DNA of 64,000 nt from Thermoplasmata archaeon (lineage in GTDB: Archaea; Thermoplasmatota; Thermoplasmata; Lutacidiplasmatales; UBA184): NCBI GenBank assembly GCA_022750115.1, contig JAKIWI010000006.1, forward strand, positions 1 through 64,000, given 5' to 3'. Made by a program: the position numbers and the translations under genes. Positions 1 through 8,872 of the stretch are shown here, piece by piece. The notes below the pieces were generated by a model. The model was not told the DNA's origin. It searched no databases and saw nothing but the letters and a program-made list of their open reading frames with translations. The first letter of the stretch is position 1. Each line of letters opens with the position of its first letter.

Positions 1-2455
1 AGTAGTTCGCCCCGTTGAACGCAAACGAATACACCGACGTGCTCGGGAGACCCACGGATTTGAAGATCTCCTTGTACACCCCGAACGACCCGGCCCATGC
101 GGTCTCGTTGATCGGCGCGATGACCGTCAGGTTGAGCTGGGCCCCACCGCCGGTGTAGCTCCCTAGGCCAGTTCCGTTCCAGTAGGTGATGGGGGGAATT
201 CCACCCGTGGTCACGACGATCGACGCATTCAGCGGGAAGTACCACGGCATCGCGGGGTACGGCATGCCGATCCCGTTGAAAATGAACCAGTCGTAGAACT
301 GGCCGCCATAGTTGATCGTCAGGTCGGATTGCGGAATCACCTGGGGCTCCAGCGAAAACTGGACGCCGAACTCGACCGAATAGTTCACGTCGACCGTCTT
401 AGGACCGGCCAGCTGGAGGTAGGGGTTGGTGCTGAGGATGGGGGACTCGATGGTCCGGTACGCGGAGGCCTGGGGCAACACCGTGAGGAGAACGCCGATG
501 TGCAGGGGCACGTTCGTCACTACGAGCGAGCTCGCGTTGCTCGCCGTCGGGTAGCCGTCGACTGTGACACCCCAGTGTGTCCCCGAGCTCAGGTTGTGTT
601 CGACAAACGTGAGGTTGGTCGTCGGGCCGCTGTAGAGGTAGGAGATCGAAATGTTGGTGCTACTATTGTAGTCGAAGATCGAGGTCGAGCCATTCAACCC
701 ACCGAACGCGTAGGTTTGCTCTTGCGGGAGAGTCGTCGCCGAGACCGGCGATCCCGAGGGCGCGATGGTGACGCTCGAGCTCCAGCCTTCGAACGCCGCG
801 CCAGCGGAGTACGGGCCGGGCATCACCGTGTAGCCAGTGTACTGGCTCGCCCAGTCGACGCCGTTCGTCGAGGTCGCCAACCACGAGCTGTAGCTGTCCA
901 GGAACGGGGCGCACGGCGGGCTGTAGCAGTAGCTATTGTTCAACCAAACAAACGCGACGTACGCAGTGGTTCCCGAGACTTTGATCGCAGGCGAGTAAAG
1001 ATTGTCGAAGTTCGAGGAGCTTCCAGGGGCCGCCACGGTCGAATTGGTCCACGTCGCCCCGCCGTTCGCCGAGTAGGAGGCGAAGATTCCGGTGTCGTAG
1101 TAGTAGACCCCGGCACTGGCGTTCAGGTAGGTTCCTGCGTAAGCCAGGTAGAGTCCCGCGGACCCGTAGGCGATTGAGGTTTCCGGGGTCATCTCCCAGG
1201 GATAGCTGTAGCTGTAGCCGTACTGGTCGTTGTAATCGTCAATGTAGGCGGTCTCGCCGATGCGGGGGGCGACCGTAACCGTCCCGCCCCACGTGGTCCC
1301 GTTTGTCGTCGAGCGTGCGACGACAATGTCCTGACCATAGTAGGCGGCAGGCGGGTAGGCGCAGTACTGGACGCAGGAGCGGTTCGTGGAGTAGGCGACC
1401 GCGACCGTTCCGTTGGCGTTGACCGCGATGCTCGGGGCGGACGACCAGTTCCCCATGCTCGCATTCTGCCCCGCCAACGTGTACGGTCCGTTCCACGTGG
1501 AGCCGCCGTTCGCGGAGTAGACGAGCTGGACGGAAAGCGCCGGAGAGTACTGGTAGGCGCCCGGCGGATACTTGTAGACCCCGGTCGGGTACAGCGCCGC
1601 GGTGGAGCTGTTCGCGGGCACGTGGATGTAGACGACGTAAATCGTCTGCCCGAACACCGCCATCTGAGGTCGGGCCACGCCGACGGCCCCAGGGATGAGG
1701 ACCGCCGGGGACCAGGTGGTGCCGTTGTTGGCGGAGTCTACGAAGGCGAGTGTGGCATTGGCAGAGTCGTTCCAGTCGGGTGGGAAGGACGGTTGTTTGC
1801 CGATAAGTCCAGTGGAATTGACCGTCTGGTTCGAGGCAACAAACGTGCCGTAGACAGCTCCCGATTCCCCCGTCCCGAACGCGGGCTCACTGGTCGACGG
1901 GTAGCGGCAGCTCACGTTTCCGATCAGCAACGGGGAAGTCCAGCTCGTTCCGTTGGTGGCCGAGTTCGACCACGCGATGTTGGTGACGGTCCACGAGGTG
2001 AGGTTGGGGGCGAGGGTCGTGTTGCACATCGGCCCGACCCGGGTGTAGGTGGAGTAGGCGAGTCCGAGGTTCCCGTTCGTGAGGGTCACGATCGACGGGT
2101 TCTGAATCTGGCTGAAACAGTAGTGGTAGTTCGCAAAGGTGTAGTTCGTCCAGTAGCACGGTTCCTGCGAGGGAGGAGCGGCACTGAGCTTCGTAGAATT
2201 GTAGACCGGCCCGACCGTCCCGTTCGACAGCCCGCCGGGGCGGGGTGCCAGGGCCACCGGTGGGGTAGCGTGGGACGGCGTCGGATGAAGACCGACCGAA
2301 TGCATACGGATGGCCGTCGGCTGTCCGACCGCCGGGTGCGAGGCAACGCTGGCGCCCGCGACGGGCAGGACGGAGAGGACCAACGCTAGGATGACCAGCG
2401 AGAGGGCCCAAGGCGCAGTTCGGCTAAGGGAGCTAGCGGGAACCCGGCCAGGCAT
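1..2455 (-). CDS. Large secreted/surface protein with BNR (Asp-box)-like repeats, partial at 3' end
   Basis: I translated this reading frame by hand; it is open from the ATG at 2455 to the window edge, so at least 818 residues are present and the C-terminus is missing. The ORF track lists only shadows here. The N-terminus is a signal peptide: basic start, hydrophobic stretch LVILALVLSVLPVAGA, then a Ser/Pro-rich region. The body has many Asn-X-Ser/Thr sequons and repeated boxes such as YSANGGSTW, STNGTTWGG and YSANGGATW, which match the sialidase/BNR Asp-box (S-x-D-x-G-x-T-W) with Asn at the Asp position. Near the visible end are two modules resembling the GLP-x-GT-x-W-x-V-x-x-NG motif common in archaeal thermopsin-type surface proteins. 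Likely an extracellular beta-propeller protein; substrate and enzymatic activity unknown. An in-frame ATG at 2479 lies only about 10 nt from the TATA box, so it is probably untranscribed and 2455 is preferred. Confidence 0.8.
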   Translation of the reverse strand, partial: MPGRVPASSLSRTAPWALSLVILALVLSVLPVAGASVASHPAVGQPTAIRMHSVGLHPTPSHATPPVALAPRPGGLSNGTVGPVYNSTKLSAAPPSQEPCYWTNYTFANYHYCFSQIQNPSIVTLTNGNLGLAYSTYTRVGPMCNTTLAPNLTSWTVTNIAWSNSATNGTSWTSPLLIGNVSCRYPSTSEPAFGTGESGAVYGTFVASNQTVNSTGLIGKQPSFPPDWNDSANATLAFVDSANNGTTWSPAVLIPGAVGVARPQMAVFGQTIYVVYIHVPANSSTAALYPTGVYKYPPGAYQYSPALSVQLVYSANGGSTWNGPYTLAGQNASMGNWSSAPSIAVNANGTVAVAYSTNRSCVQYCAYPPAAYYGQDIVVARSTTNGTTWGGTVTVAPRIGETAYIDDYNDQYGYSYSYPWEMTPETSIAYGSAGLYLAYAGTYLNASAGVYYYDTGIFASYSANGGATWTNSTVAAPGSSSNFDNLYSPAIKVSGTTAYVAFVWLNNSYCYSPPCAPFLDSYSSWLATSTNGVDWASQYTGYTVMPGPYSAGAAFEGWSSSVTIAPSGSPVSATTLPQEQTYAFGGLNGSTSIFDYNSSTNISISYLYSGPTTNLTFVEHNLSSGTHWGVTVDGYPTASNASSLVVTNVPLHIGVLLTVLPQASAYRTIESPILSTNPYLQLAGPKTVDVNYSVEFGVQFSLEPQVIPQSDLTINYGGQFYDWFIFNGIGMPYPAMPWYFPLNASIVVTTGGIPPITYWNGTGLGSYTGGGAQLNLTVIAPINETAWAGSFGVYKEIFKSVGLPSTSVYSFAFNGANY

Positions 2456-2486
2456 AGCGCGCCGACCGTGTTTACCCATAAAAACC

Positions 2487-2492
2487 TTTATA
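2487..2492 (-). promoter_or_regulatory. TATA box of the surface-protein gene
   Basis: TATAAA on the minus strand. Transcription would start 25-27 nt downstream, about 8 nt before the ATG at 2455, giving a near-leaderless mRNA. Confidence 0.6.
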
Positions 2493-2584
2493 CCAGAATC
2501 CCGGGGCAAGAGTCCGCGCACCGGCCGTCGGAGAGCGGGAGTTCCCGTTGTCGCGAAATGGGCCCGCGGGCGCACCTTGGGGTG

Positions 2585-2776
2585 TTTATATGGAGTGGGC
2601 GCGGGCGCCTACGCCCAGCTTGGCTCGTAAAATCCCCCCGCGGGGTGCCGGTTGGGCAGGCCCGAGAGCCCGAAAATCGCGGGGGTCCATAGATTGCCGT
2701 CGGAGGACCCCCTCGCCCCGAAGGCGTTCGCCGGGACGCAGCCGTGAGAACGGAATCGATTTGAACGCGGGCCCCC
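2585..2776 (+). other. Intergenic region with TATA box and inverted repeats; possible structured RNA or long leader
   Basis: No convincing gene lies between the divergent surface-protein gene and the small membrane protein. A good plus-strand TATA box (TTTATAT, 2585-2591) predicts a start near 2612, some 165 nt before the next gene. The transcribed part contains an exact 8-bp inverted repeat GGGGGTCC/GGACCCCC and a GGCGTTCGCC hairpin. It could be a structured 5' leader of the isoprenoid operon or a separate RNA. I found no hallmark of SRP RNA or RNase P RNA. In such GC-rich DNA, pairing alone is weak evidence. Confidence 0.3.
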
Positions 2777-3016
2777 GTGGACGCGGTGATGTCGCCCGCG
2801 GTCGCCGCCGCCGCCCATGGGGGTCACGGTATCCACGCGCCCAACTCGATCTCGATTCCCTGGGTTCTCGCGGCCTCGCTGCTGATGGGGCTCGGGGTCT
2901 TCCTGATCAGCGCCTGGATCATCACCTTCGACTACCTCTACTTCGTCGGGTTTGTGGTGTTGGCCGTCGGATTCCTCATGACGTTCGACCAGCGCATGGG
3001 CTCGGACCACGCATAG
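2777..3016 (+). CDS. Small two-helix membrane protein, unknown function
   Basis: 79 residues from GTG 2777, or 75 from ATG 2789. Two hydrophobic segments (about residues 28-50 and 54-70) are separated by a short loop, with a His-containing N-terminus (AHGGHGIHAP). It ends 7 nt before the isopentenyl phosphate kinase gene, so it is probably the first gene of that operon. I recognise no family. The reading frame is supported by its hydrophobic pattern and tight spacing rather than by homology. Confidence 0.6.
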   Translation: MDAVMSPAVAAAAHGGHGIHAPNSISIPWVLAASLLMGLGVFLISAWIITFDYLYFVGFVVLAVGFLMTFDQRMGSDHA

Positions 3017-3023
3017 GCGGCCT

Positions 3024-3845
3024 TTGGTGGAGACGCCCGCAGAGCCCCCAGCGCCCGGCCTCAGCGTCGTCAAGCTCGGGGGTTCGGTCCTCACCTGGAA
3101 GCGGGAGCGCGAGTCGCTCCGACCGAAGATCCTCGCGCGACTGAGCGCCGAGCTCGCGACCGCGACGGGGCCCGTGGTGCTCTTGCATGGCGCCGGCTCG
3201 TTCGGCCATCCGGGCGCGCGGAGGTTCCGGCTCGCCGAAGCTCCGGGCGGTTCCGACACGCCTCGCGAACGCGCTCGGGGAGCGGCCGTCGTCTCACGCG
3301 AGGTCCGACGGCTGCACGGCGCCGTCCTCCACGCCCTGGTCGATGCGGGCGTCTCGCCATGGTCGATCCCCGCCGCGGGGGTCGCCCGGAACCGAGGAGG
3401 GGCGCCGGTGCAGATCGACTCCGCCCCGTTCGCCGACGCGCTCGCCGCGGGCGTGACTCCGGTTTCGTTCGGCGACGTCGTCCGGGACGACTCCTGGGAG
3501 TTTTCCATCCTCTCGGCGGACGCGCTCGCGCTCGCGCTCGCGCGCGACCTGCGGGCCGCCCGCGTTCTGTTCGTCAGCGACGTAGGGGGAGTCTTCGAGC
3601 CGACCGCCAAGGGGCGGCGCGTGGCCGTCCCGGTGGTGACCCGCGAGCTCGTTACCCGATTGCGGCCGACCCCGGGAGTCCCGGACGTGACCGGAGGAAT
3701 CCGTGGAAAGGCGGAGGCGATGCTCGCCATCGCCGACGCCGGGGTCGACGCCGGACTTATTAGCGGACTCTCGGATGGGGCGCTCTCGCGAGCGTTGAAG
3801 GGGGAGCGGGTCTACGGGAGCTGGGTCGCGGGCACGCGCCGCTAA
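3024..3845 (+). CDS. ipk: Isopentenyl phosphate kinase
   Basis: Amino acid kinase-fold protein of 273 residues, close to the roughly 260 usual for archaeal IPK. The N-terminal VVKLGGS phosphate-binding loop is at residues 15-21 and the diagnostic HGAGSFGH at 55-62, whose final His is the catalytic residue in characterised IPKs. FVSDVGGVF later in the chain is the typical nucleotide-binding segment. The enzyme phosphorylates isopentenyl phosphate to IPP in the modified archaeal mevalonate pathway (family knowledge). The start is TTG 3024 or GTG 3027, 7-10 nt after the small membrane gene. The next gene, IPP isomerase, uses the product, which supports the assignment. Confidence 0.9.
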   Translation: MVETPAEPPAPGLSVVKLGGSVLTWKRERESLRPKILARLSAELATATGPVVLLHGAGSFGHPGARRFRLAEAPGGSDTPRERARGAAVVSREVRRLHGAVLHALVDAGVSPWSIPAAGVARNRGGAPVQIDSAPFADALAAGVTPVSFGDVVRDDSWEFSILSADALALALARDLRAARVLFVSDVGGVFEPTAKGRRVAVPVVTRELVTRLRPTPGVPDVTGGIRGKAEAMLAIADAGVDAGLISGLSDGALSRALKGERVYGSWVAGTRR

Positions 3846-3888
3846 GGCCCCCGCCCCGCCGCCGGCTCCTCAACCGGGCGGCCTCGAC

Positions 3889-4938
3889 CTGTCGCACCGG
3901 AAGGCCGATCACGTCAAGGTCGTCCTCGGGCAGGATGTCGAGGGACGCTATCGGTACTGGAACGACATCCAGATCGTCCACAACGCCCTTCCCGAGGTCG
4001 ATTTCGACGAGGTCGACCCGTCGATCGAGCTGTTCGGCCACCGACTGCGCGCCCCGCTCGTCATCACCGGGATGACGGGTGGTTTCCCGGATGCGAAGAA
4101 GATCAACGACAACCTCGCCCGCGCCGCCGCGGCCGTCGGCGTCGCGATGGGGGTCGGGAGCGAACGAGCCGCGATCCTGAAAGGCCAGTTCCCGGAGAGC
4201 TACTCGACCGTCTCCCACCACGCCGTCCCGCTCAAGTTCGCCAACATCGGCGCCCCGCAGATCATCCCGCAGGGGGCGGACGAGCCCGTCGTCACGGTCG
4301 AAGAGGCGCGCGCGGCGATGGACTTGATCGGGGCGGACCTCCTCGCGATCCACCTCAACTTCCTGCAGGAGATGGTCCAGCCCGAGGGCGACCGGAAGTC
4401 CCGCGGCGCAACCGCGGAGATCGGCCGTCTCGCGCACTTCCTCCCCGTGTTCGTCAAGGAGACCGGGGCCGGGATCTCCCGATCCGTGGCCGAGCGCCTC
4501 CGCGACCAGGGGGTCCGTGGGTTCGATGTGAGCGGGACGGGGGGCACCTCGTTCGCCGCGGTCGAGCATCACCGGGCCGTCGAGAAAGGAGCCATGCGCG
4601 AAGCGCGGGTCGGCCGAACGTTCTGGGACTGGGGGATCCCTTCCCCGGTGTCGGTTCGCGAACTCGTCCCCCTCGGCCTCCCCGTCATTGCGAGCGGGGG
4701 CATCCGCTCCGGGCTCGACGTCGCCCGTGCGCTGGTCCTCGGAGCATCGGCGGCGGGAACGGCTGGCGGGATCCTCCGCGCCGCCTCCACGGGTTACGCC
4801 GAGACGAAGACCGAGCTCGAGCACATCGTCCACGAGCTGAAGGTCGCGATGTTCCTCAGCGGGTGCCGCACCGTGCGCGAGATGCAACGGGCCCCGTACG
4901 TCCTGACGGGGGAAACGCGTCTTTGGCTCACGCACTGA
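3889..4938 (+). CDS. fni: Type 2 isopentenyl-diphosphate delta-isomerase (FMN-dependent)
   Basis: Interconverts IPP and DMAPP using reduced FMN. The track starts it at ATG 4072, but the same frame is open upstream and encodes the conserved N-terminus: HRKADHVKVVL, then YWNDIQIVHNALPEVDF and PLVITGMTGG, as in archaeal IDI-2. MGVGSERAA, HLNFLQEMVQPEGD (the magnesium/substrate region) and ASGGIRSGLD (FMN phosphate) follow. No ATG, GTG or TTG occurs in frame between the stop at 3796 and 4072. The provisional start given here is CTG 3889, two codons before HRK. The frame also reads back through a Pro/Ala-rich stretch to the stop codon of ipk in the +1 frame. A non-canonical start, programmed frameshift or assembly error are all possible. 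Confidence 0.88.
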   Translation: MSHRKADHVKVVLGQDVEGRYRYWNDIQIVHNALPEVDFDEVDPSIELFGHRLRAPLVITGMTGGFPDAKKINDNLARAAAAVGVAMGVGSERAAILKGQFPESYSTVSHHAVPLKFANIGAPQIIPQGADEPVVTVEEARAAMDLIGADLLAIHLNFLQEMVQPEGDRKSRGATAEIGRLAHFLPVFVKETGAGISRSVAERLRDQGVRGFDVSGTGGTSFAAVEHHRAVEKGAMREARVGRTFWDWGIPSPVSVRELVPLGLPVIASGGIRSGLDVARALVLGASAAGTAGGILRAASTGYAETKTELEHIVHELKVAMFLSGCRTVREMQRAPYVLTGETRLWLTH

Positions 4939-6443
4939 CCCCGGCGGAGCGCCGTCAGGCGAAGCTCGATTTCGCCCGCGCCACCGGTTCGGCCGTTCCG
5001 TCGAACGTGGCGTTCGCGCACGACCTGGATGGCGCCGGGCAGTCGAGTTGGAAGGACGGGGGGCCGCTCCGCAAGCCGACCCGCAGCCTGTCCGGTGTCG
5101 CAGTCGTGGCGGTGATGACCGCCCCGGCGGCCTGCCCCCACGGTCGGTGCACCTACTGTCCCGGCGGCCTCGAGCGTGGCACGCCCCAAAGTTACACGGG
5201 GGAGGAGCCGAGCGCGCTCCGCGGGGCCCAGTTCCAGTGGGACGCCCGGCAGATCACCGAGCACCGTCTCGCGACGTTGACCGCCATCGGCCATCCGACC
5301 TCGAAGGTCGAGGTGATCGTGATGGGGGGGACGTTCCCCGCCCGGCCCCGGGCGTACCAGGCGACCGTGTTCCAGGGAATCTTCGACGGCCTGAACGGCG
5401 GCCCGTCGTCCTCGCTCTCGGAGGCTCACGAACGGAACGAGACCGCGGAGCACCGTTGCGTCGGGCTCACCGTGGAAACCCGGCCAGACTGGTGTGGCCC
5501 GTCGATCCTGCCGTGGCTGCTGAGCTCGGGGGTCACGCGGGTTGAGCTCGGCGTGGAGACGCTGACCGATGAGGTCCTGCTGGCGGTCAACCGGGCGCAC
5601 CGGTCGGGCGACGTCCAGACGGCGACCCGGTCGGCGCGCGATGCCGGGCTGAAGGTGGTGTACCACTGGATGCTGGGCCTTCCCGGAATGGATCCCGAGC
5701 GGGACCTCGCGGAGTTCGCTCGCCTGTTCGAGGACCCGTCGTTCCGCCCGGACATGCTGAAGATCTACCCGACCCTCGTGATCGCGGGTACCGAGCTTCA
5801 CGACGACTGGACCGCCGGGCGCTACGAGCCGTACGACACCGAGACCGCGGCGAACCTCATCGCCCGGATGAAGCGGATCGTCCCCCCCTGGGTTCGGATC
5901 CAGAGAATCCAGCGGGACATCCCCGCTCGGCTGATCGCGGCGGGGGTCCGGGCCGGCAACCTGCGGGAGCTCGCGGTCCAGAAGCTCGCCGAAGAGGGTG
6001 GACGCTGTCGCTGCCTCCGATGCCGCGAGCCCGGACGATCCGTGTCCCCCGATCCGGAGAAGTTCACCCCCACCGAAACCTGGTACGATGCGTCGGGCGG
6101 TCGCGAGTGTTTCCTCGCCTTCGAGGACCCGGAGTCCGACACGGTGGCGGGGTTCCTGCGGCTGCGCTTCCCTTCCAACGACCCCGAGCGGATGCTCGAC
6201 GGACCCGTCATCCGGGAGCTGAAGGTCCTGGGCCGGTCGACCCCGGTGGGTCACGAGGCGACCGAGGGCGGCTACCAGCACCGTGGATTCGGGCGCGCGC
6301 TCCTTCAGAGAGCCGAAGCGATCGCGCGGGAAGACGGTGCGAACTCGCTCCGGGTGACCGCGGCGGTCGGGACCCGGCCGTACTACCGGTCGCTGGGTTT
6401 CGGGCCGCAGGGCGCCCATCTCGCGAAACCGCTTTTCCCCTGA
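4923..6443 (+). CDS. elp3: Elp3-type tRNA uridine(34) acetyltransferase/radical SAM enzyme
   Basis: A radical SAM domain carries the cluster motif CPHGRCTYCPGG about 70 residues from the start, preceded by the Elp3 signature KPTRSLSGVAVVAVMT. A C-terminal GNAT domain contains GYQHRGFGRALLQRAE and PYYRSLGF. Archaeal Elp3 builds the carboxymethyl group at wobble U34 of tRNA (family knowledge). A Cys cluster CRCLRC near residue 360 fits the zinc-binding linker of Elp3. The start is uncertain: TTG 4923 gives MAHALTPAERRQ and overlaps the isomerase end by 16 nt; the track start at 4863 overlaps it much more. Probably co-transcribed with ipk and fni. Confidence 0.92.
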   Translation: MAHALTPAERRQAKLDFARATGSAVPSNVAFAHDLDGAGQSSWKDGGPLRKPTRSLSGVAVVAVMTAPAACPHGRCTYCPGGLERGTPQSYTGEEPSALRGAQFQWDARQITEHRLATLTAIGHPTSKVEVIVMGGTFPARPRAYQATVFQGIFDGLNGGPSSSLSEAHERNETAEHRCVGLTVETRPDWCGPSILPWLLSSGVTRVELGVETLTDEVLLAVNRAHRSGDVQTATRSARDAGLKVVYHWMLGLPGMDPERDLAEFARLFEDPSFRPDMLKIYPTLVIAGTELHDDWTAGRYEPYDTETAANLIARMKRIVPPWVRIQRIQRDIPARLIAAGVRAGNLRELAVQKLAEEGGRCRCLRCREPGRSVSPDPEKFTPTETWYDASGGRECFLAFEDPESDTVAGFLRLRFPSNDPERMLDGPVIRELKVLGRSTPVGHEATEGGYQHRGFGRALLQRAEAIAREDGANSLRVTAAVGTRPYYRSLGFGPQGAHLAKPLFP

Positions 6444-6535
6444 CGCAACCGGGGCTCGCCGGAGCGAGTTCCCGGCGAGGTTTCTTTAGTAAGGGTTATC
6501 CCCCCATCCTTCTCCGCCGAACCCGAGTGACCCAC

Positions 6536-7738
6536 ATGCCCCGCAACATCCAGGTCGAACCGCTCCGCACCGTCCACATCGAGGACCAAGAGGTCGAGCT
6601 GGTCGAGCGGAAGGGGCTCGGGCACCCGGACTCGATCGCGGACGGCGTCTCCGAGAGCGTCAGTCGTGCGCTCTCGCGCCTCTACCTCGACGAGTTCGGC
6701 CGGATCCTCCACCACAACACCGACGAGACCCAGGTCGTCGGCGGGGCGAGCGAACCGAAGTTCGGCGGCGGGAAGCTCACGAACCCGATCTACATCCTCC
6801 TCGTGGGCCGCGCGACGACCGAGGTCGACGGCGAGAAGCTCCCCTACCGCCAGGTCGCGGTCGACGCCGCGAAGGCCTACGTCCAGTCGGTCTGCTCCCA
6901 CCTCGACGTGGAGAAGCAGGTCGAGTTCGACTGCCGGATCGGCCAGGGGTCGGTCGACCTGCGCGGGGTGTTCAACGACAAGGAGAAGGCGGTCCTCTCG
7001 AACGACACGTCGTTCGGGGTCGGCTTTGCCCCGTATTCCGACACGGAACGATTGGTCCTCGAGTCGGAGCGGTTCCTCACGACGAAGCTGAAGAAGAAGT
7101 TGAGCGCGCTCGGCGAGGACGTCAAGGTGATGGGCTACCGACAGAAGGACGCCATCCGACTCACCGTCGCGGCCGCGCTCGTCGACAGCGAGATCGCCAA
7201 CCCGAAGGAGTACCAGTCCGTCTGCGACGAGATCCGCGACAAGCTCGCGGACCAGGCGGCGAAGCTGACGAACCGCGAGGTCCACATCGACGTCAACACC
7301 GCCGACGACCCCGAACTCGGCCGCTTCTACCTCACCGTCACCGGACTCTCGATGGAGGCCGGCGACGACGGCTCCGTCGGACGGGGGAACCGCGCGAACG
7401 GCCTCATCACCCCGTGCCGCCCGATGAGCCTCGAGGCGTCGGCCGGGAAGAACCCGGTCAACCACGTCGGGAAGATCTACAACCTGCTCGGCATCCAGAT
7501 CGCGCAAGAGATCGTCAAGGAGGCCGGCGGGAACGTCAAAGAGGTCCACGTCCGGATCCTCTCGCAGATCGGGAAACCGGTCGACCAGCCCCAGGTCGCG
7601 AGCCTCCAGATCCTACCCGCGACCGGGGTCAAGCTCTCGAAGGTCCAGCGCGACGCCGAGGCGTGCGCGCAGCGCTGCTTCGACGAGATCGGCACGATCC
7701 CCCAGAAGCTCCTCACGGGGAAGCTGAGCGTCTTCTAG
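6536..7738 (+). CDS. mat: S-adenosylmethionine synthetase, archaeal type
   Basis: 400 residues from ATG 6536, the usual length for archaeal MAT, which is distinct from bacterial MetK. Motifs seen: [14 protein letters not shown] near residue 30, [36 protein letters not shown], and [16 protein letters not shown]. It makes AdoMet from methionine and ATP, serving the several methyltransferases and radical SAM enzymes in this window. The track ORF begins far upstream in the elp3 region; the ATG in [16 protein letters not shown] is the family-consistent start. A 92-nt gap separates it from elp3, with AT-rich TTTAGTAAG about 50 nt upstream as a possible promoter. Confidence 0.95.
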   Translation: MPRNIQVEPLRTVHIEDQEVELVERKGLGHPDSIADGVSESVSRALSRLYLDEFGRILHHNTDETQVVGGASEPKFGGGKLTNPIYILLVGRATTEVDGEKLPYRQVAVDAAKAYVQSVCSHLDVEKQVEFDCRIGQGSVDLRGVFNDKEKAVLSNDTSFGVGFAPYSDTERLVLESERFLTTKLKKKLSALGEDVKVMGYRQKDAIRLTVAAALVDSEIANPKEYQSVCDEIRDKLADQAAKLTNREVHIDVNTADDPELGRFYLTVTGLSMEAGDDGSVGRGNRANGLITPCRPMSLEASAGKNPVNHVGKIYNLLGIQIAQEIVKEAGGNVKEVHVRILSQIGKPVDQPQVASLQILPATGVKLSKVQRDAEACAQRCFDEIGTIPQKLLTGKLSVF

Positions 7739-7757
7739 GGCCGCCCGGGCTCGCCGC

Positions 7758-8723
7758 CTAGAACTGGTCGCCGCGGTGACAGACGAACCTCGGGTCCGCC
7801 GCGACTTCCGAGGCGGAGCGCTCCCCGCGGGCCATTCGATGGAGCGGCCGCGCCATGAGGGTCAGGTGGCTCAGCGGGTACACCGCGTAGCCCCGCGAGC
7901 TCAGCTCGGCGCGGTGGTCCCAGCCGAAACTCGTTGAGCCGAAGGCGAGCCACTGGCCCGCGGCCTCCCGTTCGATCGCGGCGATCATCGCGCCGGAGTC
8001 CGCAGGGTCCTCGACGACGACCTCGTGGGCTTCGACCGTCGTCAGTTCGGTCGTGAGGTTGGCGTAGCCGACCGCGCGACCGGACTTCATGAGCATACGG
8101 TAGCTCGACGCCGGACGCCAGCCCAGGCGGTGCTTCAGGCGGAACGACCCGGGCCATCGTGGGACGAACCCGAACCGGTCGCGGGTGGCGGCCGACAGGA
8201 TCTGCTCGAGGCGCGCGAAATCTGGGACCTTGGCCCTCCGCCAGGAAACTCCGGGCGGCAGCCGGCGCCGAACGGTCGACGGAATCTTTCGGAGCGACGA
8301 CGGAGCCGAGTAGACGTCCCGGTAGCCGAGTTTCTCGTACAGTCGGTGGGCTCCCCAGGAGCGGCGGGTCCAGAGGAACGACCACGGGCGACCGAGGGCC
8401 GCCTCCCGACGGTGCAACTCGACGAGGAGGCGACGGGCGAGGCCCCGCCCCCCGGCATCGGGGCGGGTGAGGACGTCGGAGATGCCAAGGACCGTCCGGG
8501 TTTCGCCGCCTCCTCGCCAAGGGAGCGCCAGCGTCTCGACGCGGGAGAGGAGTTCGCCGCCCTCGACGGCGTACACTCCGAAATAGTCCGTCGCCGGGAA
8601 CCCCTCCCGCCGAAGCCGCCGCACGAAGGCGACATCCTGAGGGGCTTCCCGGTCGAGCCAACGCATCGCCGCGACCTGAGGATGCAACGCGGAGGGGAGT
8701 TCGTCGAAGTCGAGGATCTGCAA
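7758..8723 (-). CDS. GNAT-family N-acetyltransferase, two-domain
   Basis: 321 residues from TTG 8723. The N-terminal half shows a GNAT acetyl-CoA site, DVLTRPDAGGRGLARRLL (about residues 85-105), followed by GAHRLYEKLGYRDVY. The C-terminal half looks like a second, degenerate acetyltransferase domain ending in a region with GYAVYPLSHLTLMARPL. Substrate unknown. It converges with mat, leaving 19 nt between the stop codons, and has a TATA-like CTATGTA about 38 nt upstream of the start. Monocistronic. Confidence 0.8.
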   Translation of the reverse strand: MQILDFDELPSALHPQVAAMRWLDREAPQDVAFVRRLRREGFPATDYFGVYAVEGGELLSRVETLALPWRGGGETRTVLGISDVLTRPDAGGRGLARRLLVELHRREAALGRPWSFLWTRRSWGAHRLYEKLGYRDVYSAPSSLRKIPSTVRRRLPPGVSWRRAKVPDFARLEQILSAATRDRFGFVPRWPGSFRLKHRLGWRPASSYRMLMKSGRAVGYANLTTELTTVEAHEVVVEDPADSGAMIAAIEREAAGQWLAFGSTSFGWDHRAELSSRGYAVYPLSHLTLMARPLHRMARGERSASEVAADPRFVCHRGDQF

Positions 8724-8872
8724 CGCCCGCGCCCGGTCGGCCGGACGCCGGGGCGGCTACATAGGCGCTCGGCGGGTCGTCGCGGGAACGCGACTCCGCA
8801 TCGGACCGCAGTCACGCCTCAAATACCGGGAGCCGGCGTACCTTCGGGCACGGGCCCCCGAGGCCCCGTCCC

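Noticed and set aside
2468-2692. Short plus-strand ORFs between the surface protein and the membrane protein
   Set aside because: No domain, no hydrophobic pattern, and starts upstream of the predicted transcription start.
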